NCBI GenBank assembly: GCA_947629745.1
Contig: CANREZ010000001.1
Span: forward strand, 189,181 to 222,597
Source of the DNA: an uncultured Clostridia bacterium
GTDB taxonomy: Bacteria; Bacillota; Clostridia; Christensenellales; UBA1242
Direction: 5' to 3'
Length of the DNA: 33,417 nucleotides
Shown here: piece by piece, positions 1 to 11,620 of the stretch
How the letters are laid out: each line of letters opens with the position of its first letter
Position numbering within the stretch: the first letter of the stretch is position 1
The notes under the pieces: model-generated
What the model saw: only the letters and a program-made list of their open reading frames with translations
What the model was told of the DNA's origin: nothing
Databases searched by the model: none
Translations under genes and position numbers: made by a program

Positions 1-2
1 AT

Positions 3-3000
3 GCTAACGTAGATTACTTCGAGATCACATCTCGTGATGCAAATAACGGGACACTTGGCGTTGTCACATTCAATCAATTATACAAGTCTGGTGACAACTT
101 CTATCGTCTAAATCAAGATATAGCAGGCGCACGCGGGCAACGCGTGGCAAAGGTTAGCGAACAGATCACTTCTAACCCGAGCGATTATGTCACAATAACC
201 GACCGCGTATTTGACGGGCAATTGTATTTGGCCGTATTCGTGGGCGAAAACTTCAGGTCGACAAATTCTGTCGTCATCACTCTTTATGGCTATAATAAAG
301 AAGGCAATGTCGTCTACACAAAGGAGATAAACTTATTTGTTGTGGAATCCCCAAGGATTGTCATGGCTTATGAGAATATGAATTACGGCGTCGTAGCACC
401 AAATACTACTATGGACTTCGTAGCCGTGAAGTATGGATTCACGGAGGATATAGACTTCCGCGACTCAACTATCCTTAGAAATGGCCAAGTGATAAATAGT
501 GTGCTAAATAATAATTTTGAGATAGTACATCTATCGGGCAATAATTATAGACTGCGCGCAACCTCGGTGAATGTAGGAGACACTATCATCCTGCGTGCTC
601 GTGCTACAAAGATTGTAGAGGGCAGGATGCTACAGGCTGCATTCGAATTGGATATCAAGGTAGCGACATTCGTTATCGACCGATTCACTATATCTCAGGG
701 CACGGACGGCGTGCTGATAGACAATGGTTATCTGCATGGAATATTCGGTCAATCCTATCCAATGAATATCAAGCTTTATACCACCAACCCAAATATAGAT
801 AATTCCACAATGTTGACGGATAAGGCAAACGAATTTAGTACCAGTGACCATACATCATTTAAATATAGACTAAATAGTAATGATGATAACTATACAGAGC
901 TTGATAAACCTCAAGATAATACTAATGAGACTACGAGTTATGCAGGATTCTCCGCTACATACAAGGTGGCAGAGAAGAAATATTATCTGCGTAATACCGA
1001 TATAGATACCACCACACTTGTTAGTATCTACATCACATATGTTTACAACGAAGATGGTAGCATCACCATTGTCGATGACGCGTCAACAAATGGATTACTG
1101 TATAAATTTAGTCGAACTATCGAATTTGGATTCAATTGCTATAGGTCGAGCGACAACGAACATCCTGAGCCAATCGAGAGCGCAGATCAATTCCTCGACG
1201 CTATGAAGAGTGGCACTAGTGACTATATCCTGATGAACGATATTACGCTAACTAACTGGAAGCCAATTGACACCAACGTTAATAGCTTCGATGGCAATGG
1301 ATACTCTATCACAATCAATTCTTTTGATACATCAGAATTACCATCTGACACGACCAGTGTGAATGCCGGAATATTTGGCACAATCGCCGATGGCACTATT
1401 ATCAAGAACGTCATAATAATCGTCCCACCTACTACAGATAGTATTGAAGACGAGAAGGCTATTGCAAACCTCAATAATCCACAGAGCGTCACCAATCACA
1501 CATTCGACTTAGTGGCAGATATGAATGGTCACTCGACTATTAGATTTGGATTACTTGCCGGCACGAATAGAGGTAGCGTAACCAACGTGCAGATATCATA
1601 TATCGCAGGTAATATCCCATCATATAGAGGGGGCTATATTGATCAAACGCACTTAGATAGGACCTCATCCTTTGTGCGTGTGAATGCTCCTACAGAGGGC
1701 GTGCGTGCAAGCATCGGATTGCTCGTTGGAACGAACTTTGGTTATATCACCAATTCCAGTGTGGAAAATGTCTCCATCATCGGCGTTGGCTATGTCGGAG
1801 GACTAGTTGGTGAGAATGGCAATAAGATATCGTCATCATATTTTAAGGGTGGCAATATCCAGAATCAATCCACATCATCTCAGGAAGCAGGCACAGGTGG
1901 ACTTGTAGCATACAACAACGCTAATGCATCCATCACCTACTCCTATGCACTTGGTAGAGAGCAATATCCAGATATGTACTACACCGAGACCGTGCTAGAT
2001 AGGAATTATACTACTGGTAATGGCACAAAGGATATCTCAGGTATAGCAGATAATGAGAAGCAAAACTTCGCAGGGTCTAGATACGATGATCTAGATAGTA
2101 GCCTAAAGGGCTATCGTGCGATGAATAGCAGTATATCTGCCAATACTCCAGCAGGTGGATTCACCTATTACAATGCAGGATACATCACCAATTCTTATAG
2201 CAACATCCTAGTCAATGGTTCGGCATCTGCAGGATTTGTCTATCACAATACAAATAGTGGACAGATCACTGAGACTTACTCACTATCGTCCGTGAGACTA
2301 AATTCTACTACGCACTCACCATTCACAGGTAGAAATACAAATGGTAGTTACCTTGATGAGGGTAGTATCGGTAGTAGTTACTATCTAAAACTAGACAGAC
2401 AACCAATTTTAAACAATAAAAATGGCGAGGAAACTTATAGTGAAGACTTCGCTGATACCAATGGGGCAGATGAAAATCTAGTGATACTAGAGCATGCTAA
2501 CCCAATCAATTCCGCACAGTTTGCTAATTACACTACGTTCGCTGGTTTCGCATTCAACGATACCGATGCAGAGGAAGATATCCTCACATCTCGTGCAAGC
2601 GTCGTGTGGTTCATGCCAACGAGTTATGCGGATAGTAATACTATTGGAAATGGAGCAGAGAATTTCAAACGCTCTATCTATAGGTTTGGCAGACCAGAGT
2701 TGGTCTCAGCTAACCTCAAGACTATTTCTTATAGGAACTATGCGGATGACGTCATATACGACACATCCGATCCAGATAACGTGCCACAAGTGAATTACGA
2801 GTGGGATGAGAATTACATCATCGGCACTACTGTGGCAAATCCATACCTCATCCACAGTGCGTCAACATTTGATGAGCAAATGGTCAATGCTACTGCGCTA
2901 AAAGGTACAGGCCAAGCAGCAGCTACGAGCAATCAGTCAATCTTCACCCGTATGATAAACGATATATCCTATAGGAATGACGATGGCACGCAAGTACCTA

Positions 3001-6000
3001 TCAATACTTATACAATCAATTATCAAGGTATGCTCGATGGCAACAACATGACAATTAGTGATATAGGAGTTGTTGCAGACTTCACAGAGGAGGAAACCAA
3101 AGTCTCCAATATCACCGACCTTGGATTATTCGCTAAGATTACTCGTGGTATAGTAAAGAACGTAAATCTCGTAGTCGAATCAGTAGATGGCTCGGCTGTG
3201 AAATACGTGGGCTCGCTCGCAGGAGAAGTGGTCGATTCCTACATCTTCAACGTAGATATCACGGGAGGAGAAAATACTGTCATCCACGGACTAAATGCAG
3301 TCGGTGGAGCAATTGGTAGAGTTTCCGGCAAGAGCGAGATAGTCAATGTCTCGGCAAATATTAGCGCACAGGCACACATGTCAGTGCATAGGAATGACTA
3401 TTACAATGGTTACTCCGCAGTGGATACCACATACGAGAGTTATAATACAAATGGAGACAATATCTCAAGAGTATCCTACGTCGGTGGGGTAATTGGAATT
3501 GTCGACGTTACAGTTAGGTCAAATAGCGTAGGCACGGGCAGTAGGACCTTTGGTTCACGTGTGCGTGTTATCTCTTCTCGTGGCGCAATACTGACAGGTG
3601 AGAACGTCGGAGGACTTGTTGGATACCTAAGCGATTCCTCATCGATGAGCAATAGCTACTTTGTGGTAGACCCAACTACTTCTCCAAGGTTCTATGGCAC
3701 AAGGTCAGTCGGTGGAGCAGTGGCTGAGAATCACGGCACATTGGACCGCGTGTATATCGAGCACGTCGCATCGACGCAAAATACAATTGACCAATATTTG
3801 AAGAATAATGCAAGTAGAAACAATGTATATAGCACATCTAACTACAGTGAGCTATTCGGTTATAATACAAAGACTCAGATGCGTAATAGGAACGCTCACT
3901 ACGTGGGAGGCTTAGTCGGTATCAACATAGGTGGAGATATCGGCAATAGTTATAGCAAGGTGCCAGTAGTAAGTTACGATAGCTTGTACGCAGGAGGCCT
4001 AGTTGGTTACTCCATAGCAGGCTCTATCACCAATTCTTACACTACATCAAATGTCAGGTCAAACAAAGTAGCAGGTGGTCTTGTCGGCTACGTGTTATCC
4101 ACATACAATATTTCAACAGATGGGGATAATAAGTCCATCGACTTGTATATCTCGAATATCAGCGATTACATGCTGACAGAGAGCAATGAGAATATCGCAA
4201 AAGTGCCAACGCTTATCGATGGCAGCACAACACTTTCTATCACCGGTGGCGTGGCTATGAATACTTGGAACGAAGGAGATATCACAGGCCAACTCCCATA
4301 TGCATATGTGAAAGGTGCATTCGTCGGTGTCATCAATGATAATAAATCTAATGATGATATATCCTACGCACTCAGTACCAACCTCGTAGAGGATAGGGCA
4401 AGAGTGGAGGATAACTACTATGCATTTATCACCGGCCTTGACCCAATTGGTTATGAGGAGCAATCAGCAAGAGAGATCAACTTAACTCCAAAGACTGTAG
4501 ATACTAAGAATGTCAATACTCTATATACCGGTGGTCTAAAGGTGCGTGACGAAGCACAGCAGACAGAGACATACAATTACTACTTGTACAAGAATCTATC
4601 CGCTTACGCATCAGGCAGGTCGTACAGTGAGTTTGTAAGTAGAACCCTCACATATCTAGGCCAGAACGATTGGAACGACAAGAATTGGAATAATAAGGCT
4701 GAAGATGGGAAAATAGATTTCGGTAGTTTAGGTAGTGATAAGATAATTGCCAACGACATCTATGGAGTTTACTCCGATGTGTATTGGGATGGCATCAATG
4801 CTTCTACTGTCGGTACGGACAATTTCGTGACGCCACATATCAAGCAAGAGACCTACAAGAGTGTGGTCTATGTGTACAACGAAAAGGATCTAAATACTCT
4901 TCGCGACTACGTGGATAGCGAATTCATCATCATGAACGACATCGAATTGCAGCATCCATGGGTGCCAATGACCGAACCATTCATGGGCACACTCCGTAGT
5001 AGTGACGGGCAGCATTATAGTATTTCGAATGTAAATATAGTGGATTGTGCTAGCGAAAATGTTGGATTCTTTGAGACAATCTCAGGCGCTACACTAAAGG
5101 ACTTTGACCTCGGTATCAATCAGATTACAGCAAAACCAGCTGGGGATATCAAGTCACAGAATGTCGGCGGCTTAGTAGGAAAGATAGTTTCCGGCACAGG
5201 CAGCATTATCCAGAATATTAAGGTGTATGGCATATCCGCTGTATCAGCAGATGTAACGGGTATAAAGGATGGCAAACTAAATGGCCATGTCACTGCAATC
5301 AATCCTCGCTCACTTGGTGGAGTGATTGGTCTATCCCAGAGCGTCACAATAGATAGCGTGACAAACGAGGGCCTCACACTAAATGCTTATTATGACAATA
5401 ACTTTGGCCCACAGACAGGTGCAAATGCGGGAGATATCCAGGCAAACGATATAGGTAGTGGTACTACAGGAATATCCAATATCGGCATCGGCGGTATCAT
5501 TGGTTATGCTAATAATAGTTCACCAAATCCATCTGTCTATGGCACAATGGATGTAGATGCGGTGAAAAATGCCGAGATCAAGCCTCAGATATATGTATCA
5601 GGTAGTGCTGAGGTAGGCTACAATTCATCTATAGGTGGATTGATTGGTCACTTCTCCGAGGCAACACTGATGTTTAATAGCGAGATAGATGTAAATGGAC
5701 ATGAAATCTCCAAGACAGATATCATAGGAGCCCTTGCTACTAAATATAAGGATAGTAATCTAGATAGCTCTTACAATGTATCCAATATCACAGTGGATGC
5801 AACGAATCTTAGTGTGGCAAGTGGCAAAGACTTGCGCCTAAGTGCAGGCATAGGCTACTACTCAGTCACACAGTGTGCAGAGAATAACGCAGTGATGCAG
5901 ACTGCAGACTTTAGCGGTGACGAGATTAGATTGGATGTCACAATCAGTGACTCTCACGTGAAATCATCAGCTACTACACCATCCGCACAACTAGTCGGTG

Positions 6001-9000
6001 GCGCCTTTGGTAGACTGGATATCACTTGTAACAATGGTGTATCTGTCGACAGCGCATCAAATACCATAAATATTGATACTAGTGCAAAGAGATATGTCGT
6101 CGGTGGTGAAGTTACGAATGTTAAGTTTACTACTTCAAAGGAAGTAAACGACATTGGTGGTTTTTGTGGATCTATCAAGGCAATTGTAGATACAGTAAAT
6201 ATTCAGCAGGTATCTATTACTGGTACCAGCACTAATAACAAAGTAGGTCTCTATGCAGGGTCTACCTATGAATATTCATCTACCAATATTGATATATCAA
6301 GTAACTCCTCTTCTTTGGAGATAACTGGTAATGCAGATGTTGGTGCTTTGATTGGAAATGTAGATGGCACAGCAATTAGTGATTGTGGCGTACAGGCAAA
6401 TATAACTTGCGGTGGCGCACATTATTTTGGTGGTCTAATTGGAATAGTAGATAGTAGTAGTTTGATCACTAGATGTTATGTAAATAACAATTACAAACAA
6501 CATAGTGAAGATAATGAATTTGCAGGCAGCTTTGGTGGAGCATTTGGATATTTAAATAATGCAATAATAAGTAACGTTAGCGCAGGCGGCACTATTGCTG
6601 CTGATACGGAAAAAACAATTGACTTTGACAAAGCAGGAGGATTTGTATCATCCATTGGTCAAGTTGTGCAAATAAATTATTGTTATACTAACACACCGCT
6701 CCAAACTATAGATAGCGACACATTAGCAGGATTTGTGTACAGTGTTTCAGATCCATATTCAGATATAGATCATTGTGCCACAACTTCTAGTATGGTAATC
6801 TTAGGAGATGTTGACACTAATATATATGGTTTTACTGGCAGCAAGGTCCATGTTAACAATAGTTTTACTTCCGCTCATGTGATGTATCATCATGCTTACA
6901 GTGAGGAAGCAGGTAATTTTACATATGAAGTCTTTGGAGATATTAGTGGAGAGAATAACACTTATGTTTCCAGTGTTATTTCAGAAAAATTCCATGTTAC
7001 AAATATTAGTGATGCACAGGCCGTAGAAGTACCAGATGTAAATCTTAGCCAAGTACATGTATTTACTGATACCCATGATATTAACAAGGGTATTAAACCA
7101 TTTGTGGTGGCAGATACAGATATTGGCGAATGTGCTGACGACTGCGTGTACTTCATGAATGGCAATAATGTGACAGCAACTTCTCTTCCAATGAGGTCCA
7201 TGATCGTTGGAGCAAGCAGTATTCCAGCTACCTTTGAAAACAATGGTGTCATCATACATAGCAGTATTGGTCATGATACTACAATAACCAACCATGGTAT
7301 CTTAGATACAATTACTGCAACGACCGATACTGCAACCAGCTATAATGTAACTCTAAATGATCAACAAGCAAACTCCGTGGTCTATAGGTTGGCAGCAAAT
7401 AGCTTATCTACAGACGCAGCAGGGACATTCGAGGAAATCAGTGTAACTACTGCAAACGTAGGAGATAATACCATTCTCCACAACTCAATAATTGGCGAAA
7501 CAATTGTATTAAAGCAAAATGGCTCAACTAGTTATGTAGCAGTTTCGGGAATTGTTAACCAATCTATCTCTGAGATAATGAAATATAGCAATTCTTCAGA
7601 TTACACTTATGTATTCGACCCAATAGATGTATTCTATCTATCGATAAATGAGAATGGTACGTACAAGACTCCAGCTCTTCGCTGGATAACCAATGTGGAG
7701 TATTGGAATGATATAGATTCTAGCGCAGTCAATCTAGATGTAAATGAAATCAATGCATACACTGTATCAGACGGCGAGGAGCTATATGCAGCATTAAAGA
7801 ATAACGACAAAGACATAGTGCTGACCGAGGATATTGACTTATCCGCCAAGATGTCCAAGCCAATTTCAACATTCAATTATTCGATAGAAGGCAACGGCCA
7901 TAGCATATTACACTTAACGATGGCAGTAGGGCATATAGCAGCATTTATATTAGAGGGTGATCCTACAATTACCAACCTTGGTTTTGAGGATGGATATGTA
8001 TATAGTGGTGGTCCTTATGCTTCAGGTTTGATGTTCTCTAACTATGGAACTATTAACAAAGTGTTTGCAGATAGCCTTGAGGTTCTTTCACCAATAGGTA
8101 TAGCTAGTGGGCTTGTAGATCGTAACGAGAAGTCCATAACCAACGTCTATGCAGTTAATAACAGATTGTGGGAGGATACTAACCATACTGAGCATGCAGA
8201 TAATGGAATATTTGGTTTATACGCCGATGGAGTTTTACGTAGTAATGCAACGAATGCTACATTCGAAACATCTTATTCCAGTTTCAAGGATGTGAAAACT
8301 TGTGACAGTGATAATTGCACAAATGTCTATGGTTACGTTGATGAACAGAAGTTACAAAATGACGACCTAGGATTTGACTGGATGGCAACTTGGACACGAA
8401 ATAGTGTGACAAACGATGGCACACCAATACTTATGTTCCAAGCAACATATTGGGCTGAGCGTGGCAAAGACGCCGTGCTTGGTACTGATGTGGCTGTCAG
8501 CGGTCATAATATTACTATTAAGACCAATACCGGTCTTGGCTGGTTATCATTCTGGACGAATAATATTGGCAATGAGCAATCCGGCGCAAAGTCTTTCTCT
8601 AATGGAAATGAGATTGTAGACTTTAACGCAAGTGATATGAAGATTTCTTCATCACCTGTGTATATTAAGAACAGTGGTGGCTCATGGCAGACTATTAGCC
8701 ATAGCAATAGTAATGATTACACAATAGGTAATCTCCGTACTGCATCTATTACAATAGAAAGTGACCTAGATATGAATGGTTCACTCTGGACACCTATGTA
8801 TGGTGGGTTAGCCTTCATTGGTGAATTCAATGGTAATAATAAGACTATTAGTCATCTAGCTACGACCACTAGATCCACTAAGTTTAATGAAGAACTTGAA
8901 AATATGAATAATGACTTAGCACTCTTCAACCGTGTGGGTGGAAGCGACCATGCCACAAATATCCATAATCTAAAGATATCTAATGCAGATTTCAGAGGAG

Positions 9001-11468
9001 TAAATTACATCGGTGGTGTGGTGGCAGATACTACATCTACTAATAACAATATTACTTTAGATAATATCACTGTGGAGAATAGTATCTTTAGAGGAGATAG
9101 ATATATCGGTGGTATTGGTGGCAGAGTTTCGCTCGATCTATCCGGTGGCAAGATTACTAACAACACAGTAAACGGCTGTACTATCACAGCTACTGGTGCT
9201 ACTGAGGGTGGTGCATTTGCTATACTAAATGGTACATCAAGCTATGCAAACGATCATACATGCATCTACAATAACAAAGTGCTATCCACTACGATTACAG
9301 GAAAATCTGTGATGGGTGGTTTCGCCGCACAGACATCCAATGTGTGGATCAATAAAACGGAGATAAGTAATGTCACTCTGTCAGCTACAGTATTCACTAC
9401 ATCTACTAGTTTCCAGTCCGGTCTTGGATTCGTGGTAGGAACGCTAGATTCGGGGTATATCACCCAATCAAGAGTGAATAACCCAATAGACGATGTGGTA
9501 ACTTCTAATGGAAGAGAAGTATTTGGCGCAATAGTTGGATATGCTTCCGGTGCAACTCTTGGTGAAAACACTGTGACAAGTGCACAGAGATTTGAAAGTA
9601 TTGCATACCTATGTCACACATCAGATGGCGTCAAAGTCAGGAACTTCTACACAGACGCTGCTTCTGGCAACCTCTATGGCTCATCTAAGCCAACAGCAAT
9701 ATTCCTAACTAAATTAGGTGGCAATTTCGTGGATAACACCTTGCCAGACAAAGTGGCAAAGAATACCTATATCTGGCAATCTGGCGATAACAGCACGATA
9801 AATCTAGAGAATGTAGATTTGCCATATAATCAAACTAATTTTGATATATATAGCGCGGATGATTGGAATATTTTAAGATATATATTGACGCTTGAATTTA
9901 CTGGGGATAAGACTACAGGAAATGCTGGTACATATCATGATGCTGATACATCATATACAGTTACTGTGAAGAATAGTATAAAACTTGAAGGTGGATTGTC
10001 TCATAATATGGTTGGTAACGACAGCTATAGATTCATAGGTACAGTGAGCGGAAACGGAGCAAAAGTAGTTACATTGAGTGTACCAGCAGATGAAGAGGCT
10101 GATAAACAAATGCTGAATGATAGCGGAAATACACAATTTGGATTATTCCCAAATGTTGCTAATACTAAATTTGATGCATTCTATTACGATTGTAATTATG
10201 ACTTCGCAAAATCGCTTGATAAAGACGACTTGACTATAGGTCAGTTGATTGGATACGGACAGAGAGTAACTATTAGCTTAGGGAAATACAATTTTGCTGA
10301 TATGACATATTTCCATAGTGGTGGATGTGTGGGGTCTATTGCTGGTAGACTATATTATGATATATTTACATCAAGTCTTGGATTTAGTAATATCATAAAG
10401 CCAGATACTATGACTACAAGAGATATAATGACTAATTCTTATAGCGTTGGATTGTATATCGGCGTATATATGTATTGGGGATCTCAACCAGGATCTCACA
10501 TACAAACGCTTTATACAATATATCCAGGTTATTCGTATGATATTTCTTCATTAAATACTTCATCAAATACAGACCCTACATCATTTTTAAATGAAGATAA
10601 ATTAAATACGTCAGAAACAAAAAATTTAGAAATTAATATGTATTCAAGAATAAGAATATATGATTCTGGAACATTAAATATCTCAAATAGATCATTCCAT
10701 AGCGCAGGTCAATATGAAGGAGATATAGTAAAAGTTGAATTATCCTTTAATAAAAGTGTAAATAATATTCGTCAAGATTATATCAATTTACAAAATCATC
10801 CTGGTGGTGGACCTAATCGATTTGGAAAAGAATATTCTTCTGATAACATAGGTGAATTCGAAAAAGCAGCTTATCAAAGTTATGGAACACGAACATATGA
10901 TGAACAATCAATTAATTTAATGAATGAAGATTATGGAATTCAACCAACTGCTATTGTTGGACCTGGAGGTGGAAATCAACCTACGAAAGCAGTATTATCT
11001 CAAGGATGGAGCGTGTCCTATTTTAAAAAGAATACATTTAAGATATATGATGTAGACAATGATCGTTTTGACTTAAATATGGAAGTATATGATAACGGAT
11101 ATTTATGGGAAATAGGTGAAGAAAGTGAAAAATTTTACACACAAGTAGATATTAAAGAAGGACACACTTATACAGTAGATTTTATGGATGAAAATATAGG
11201 ACAATGGGTAGGTATATGGCAATCTCCAACATACAAAACAGAAAGATACCCATCAGGTATAGTGACTACTCCACCTTCAGGAACTCCACTAGTAGGCGTA
11301 AATTCTTTATTAATTGGTCTTATCGATTATGATAAACTTTATTTATATTTTGACATTTTGGCAGATAAGAATGGAGAAGTAATGATTTTTGATTGGACTT
11401 ATGATATAAATAAGAGCCCTGGACCACGTAATGCTGAAGACAATTGTTTATTAATTCAATACCTCTAA
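3..11468 (+). CDS. Giant GLUG-motif surface/adhesin-like protein, 5'-partial (continues upstream of the window)
   Basis: The 3774-aa ORF is called from a GTG at 144, but the frame is open to base 3 (translates ...ANVDYFEITSRDANNGTLGVVTFNQLYKSGDNFYRLNQDIAGARGQRVAKVSEQ), so 144 is not the real start. Many GLUG-like repeats (GGLVGENG, GGLVGYLSDSSSMSNSYF, GGLVGINIGGDIGNSYS, GGLVGYSIAGSITNSYT) and 'DGNGYSITI'-type beta-helix strands. No LPXTG at the C-terminus. Confidence 0.9.
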   Translation, partial: ANVDYFEITSRDANNGTLGVVTFNQLYKSGDNFYRLNQDIAGARGQRVAKVSEQITSNPSDYVTITDRVFDGQLYLAVFVGENFRSTNSVVITLYGYNKEGNVVYTKEINLFVVESPRIVMAYENMNYGVVAPNTTMDFVAVKYGFTEDIDFRDSTILRNGQVINSVLNNNFEIVHLSGNNYRLRATSVNVGDTIILRARATKIVEGRMLQAAFELDIKVATFVIDRFTISQGTDGVLIDNGYLHGIFGQSYPMNIKLYTTNPNIDNSTMLTDKANEFSTSDHTSFKYRLNSNDDNYTELDKPQDNTNETTSYAGFSATYKVAEKKYYLRNTDIDTTTLVSIYITYVYNEDGSITIVDDASTNGLLYKFSRTIEFGFNCYRSSDNEHPEPIESADQFLDAMKSGTSDYILMNDITLTNWKPIDTNVNSFDGNGYSITINSFDTSELPSDTTSVNAGIFGTIADGTIIKNVIIIVPPTTDSIEDEKAIANLNNPQSVTNHTFDLVADMNGHSTIRFGLLAGTNRGSVTNVQISYIAGNIPSYRGGYIDQTHLDRTSSFVRVNAPTEGVRASIGLLVGTNFGYITNSSVENVSIIGVGYVGGLVGENGNKISSSYFKGGNIQNQSTSSQEAGTGGLVAYNNANASITYSYALGREQYPDMYYTETVLDRNYTTGNGTKDISGIADNEKQNFAGSRYDDLDSSLKGYRAMNSSISANTPAGGFTYYNAGYITNSYSNILVNGSASAGFVYHNTNSGQITETYSLSSVRLNSTTHSPFTGRNTNGSYLDEGSIGSSYYLKLDRQPILNNKNGEETYSEDFADTNGADENLVILEHANPINSAQFANYTTFAGFAFNDTDAEEDILTSRASVVWFMPTSYADSNTIGNGAENFKRSIYRFGRPELVSANLKTISYRNYADDVIYDTSDPDNVPQVNYEWDENYIIGTTVANPYLIHSASTFDEQMVNATALKGTGQAAATSNQSIFTRMINDISYRNDDGTQVPINTYTINYQGMLDGNNMTISDIGVVADFTEEETKVSNITDLGLFAKITRGIVKNVNLVVESVDGSAVKYVGSLAGEVVDSYIFNVDITGGENTVIHGLNAVGGAIGRVSGKSEIVNVSANISAQAHMSVHRNDYYNGYSAVDTTYESYNTNGDNISRVSYVGGVIGIVDVTVRSNSVGTGSRTFGSRVRVISSRGAILTGENVGGLVGYLSDSSSMSNSYFVVDPTTSPRFYGTRSVGGAVAENHGTLDRVYIEHVASTQNTIDQYLKNNASRNNVYSTSNYSELFGYNTKTQMRNRNAHYVGGLVGINIGGDIGNSYSKVPVVSYDSLYAGGLVGYSIAGSITNSYTTSNVRSNKVAGGLVGYVLSTYNISTDGDNKSIDLYISNISDYMLTESNENIAKVPTLIDGSTTLSITGGVAMNTWNEGDITGQLPYAYVKGAFVGVINDNKSNDDISYALSTNLVEDRARVEDNYYAFITGLDPIGYEEQSAREINLTPKTVDTKNVNTLYTGGLKVRDEAQQTETYNYYLYKNLSAYASGRSYSEFVSRTLTYLGQNDWNDKNWNNKAEDGKIDFGSLGSDKIIANDIYGVYSDVYWDGINASTVGTDNFVTPHIKQETYKSVVYVYNEKDLNTLRDYVDSEFIIMNDIELQHPWVPMTEPFMGTLRSSDGQHYSISNVNIVDCASENVGFFETISGATLKDFDLGINQITAKPAGDIKSQNVGGLVGKIVSGTGSIIQNIKVYGISAVSADVTGIKDGKLNGHVTAINPRSLGGVIGLSQSVTIDSVTNEGLTLNAYYDNNFGPQTGANAGDIQANDIGSGTTGISNIGIGGIIGYANNSSPNPSVYGTMDVDAVKNAEIKPQIYVSGSAEVGYNSSIGGLIGHFSEATLMFNSEIDVNGHEISKTDIIGALATKYKDSNLDSSYNVSNITVDATNLSVASGKDLRLSAGIGYYSVTQCAENNAVMQTADFSGDEIRLDVTISDSHVKSSATTPSAQLVGGAFGRLDITCNNGVSVDSASNTINIDTSAKRYVVGGEVTNVKFTTSKEVNDIGGFCGSIKAIVDTVNIQQVSITGTSTNNKVGLYAGSTYEYSSTNIDISSNSSSLEITGNADVGALIGNVDGTAISDCGVQANITCGGAHYFGGLIGIVDSSSLITRCYVNNNYKQHSEDNEFAGSFGGAFGYLNNAIISNVSAGGTIAADTEKTIDFDKAGGFVSSIGQVVQINYCYTNTPLQTIDSDTLAGFVYSVSDPYSDIDHCATTSSMVILGDVDTNIYGFTGSKVHVNNSFTSAHVMYHHAYSEEAGNFTYEVFGDISGENNTYVSSVISEKFHVTNISDAQAVEVPDVNLSQVHVFTDTHDINKGIKPFVVADTDIGECADDCVYFMNGNNVTATSLPMRSMIVGASSIPATFENNGVIIHSSIGHDTTITNHGILDTITATTDTATSYNVTLNDQQANSVVYRLAANSLSTDAAGTFEEISVTTANVGDNTILHNSIIGETIVLKQNGSTSYVAVSGIVNQSISEIMKYSNSSDYTYVFDPIDVFYLSINENGTYKTPALRWITNVEYWNDIDSSAVNLDVNEINAYTVSDGEELYAALKNNDKDIVLTEDIDLSAKMSKPISTFNYSIEGNGHSILHLTMAVGHIAAFILEGDPTITNLGFEDGYVYSGGPYASGLMFSNYGTINKVFADSLEVLSPIGIASGLVDRNEKSITNVYAVNNRLWEDTNHTEHADNGIFGLYADGVLRSNATNATFETSYSSFKDVKTCDSDNCTNVYGYVDEQKLQNDDLGFDWMATWTRNSVTNDGTPILMFQATYWAERGKDAVLGTDVAVSGHNITIKTNTGLGWLSFWTNNIGNEQSGAKSFSNGNEIVDFNASDMKISSSPVYIKNSGGSWQTISHSNSNDYTIGNLRTASITIESDLDMNGSLWTPMYGGLAFIGEFNGNNKTISHLATTTRSTKFNEELENMNNDLALFNRVGGSDHATNIHNLKISNADFRGVNYIGGVVADTTSTNNNITLDNITVENSIFRGDRYIGGIGGRVSLDLSGGKITNNTVNGCTITATGATEGGAFAILNGTSSYANDHTCIYNNKVLSTTITGKSVMGGFAAQTSNVWINKTEISNVTLSATVFTTSTSFQSGLGFVVGTLDSGYITQSRVNNPIDDVVTSNGREVFGAIVGYASGATLGENTVTSAQRFESIAYLCHTSDGVKVRNFYTDAASGNLYGSSKPTAIFLTKLGGNFVDNTLPDKVAKNTYIWQSGDNSTINLENVDLPYNQTNFDIYSADDWNILRYILTLEFTGDKTTGNAGTYHDADTSYTVTVKNSIKLEGGLSHNMVGNDSYRFIGTVSGNGAKVVTLSVPADEEADKQMLNDSGNTQFGLFPNVANTKFDAFYYDCNYDFAKSLDKDDLTIGQLIGYGQRVTISLGKYNFADMTYFHSGGCVGSIAGRLYYDIFTSSLGFSNIIKPDTMTTRDIMTNSYSVGLYIGVYMYWGSQPGSHIQTLYTIYPGYSYDISSLNTSSNTDPTSFLNEDKLNTSETKNLEINMYSRIRIYDSGTLNISNRSFHSAGQYEGDIVKVELSFNKSVNNIRQDYINLQNHPGGGPNRFGKEYSSDNIGEFEKAAYQSYGTRTYDEQSINLMNEDYGIQPTAIVGPGGGNQPTKAVLSQGWSVSYFKKNTFKIYDVDNDRFDLNMEVYDNGYLWEIGEESEKFYTQVDIKEGHTYTVDFMDENIGQWVGIWQSPTYKTERYPSGIVTTPPSGTPLVGVNSLLIGLIDYDKLYLYFDILADKNGEVMIFDWTYDINKSPGPRNAEDNCLLIQYL

Positions 11469-11470
11469 TC

Positions 11471-11500
11471 AAAAAAAGAAGGCTTTGGCCTTCTTTTTTT
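11471..11500 (+). terminator. Rho-independent terminator of the giant surface protein gene
   Basis: AAAAAAAGAAGGCTTTGGCCTTCTTTTTTT immediately after the stop codon. Confidence 0.85.
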
Positions 11501-11620
11501 ATGCGCTTATGGATGTGTTATATGCCTTTTATGTGGCTTTGATATATCGCTTATTTGATTGGTTATTTCCGCATAAAGGTTGGGAAAATTTGCCAAACTA
11601 AGGTAATGATGGGAGGCTTT

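Noticed and set aside
144-146. GTG at 144 as the true start of the giant gene
   Set aside because: The same frame is open through the left edge with protein-like sequence, and no RBS precedes 144.
4113-4463. Long antisense ORFs inside the giant gene (also 5120-5377, 6962-7295, 8504-8707, 9266-9571)
   Set aside because: Antisense shadows of a long repetitive reading frame; no RBS or protein-like character.
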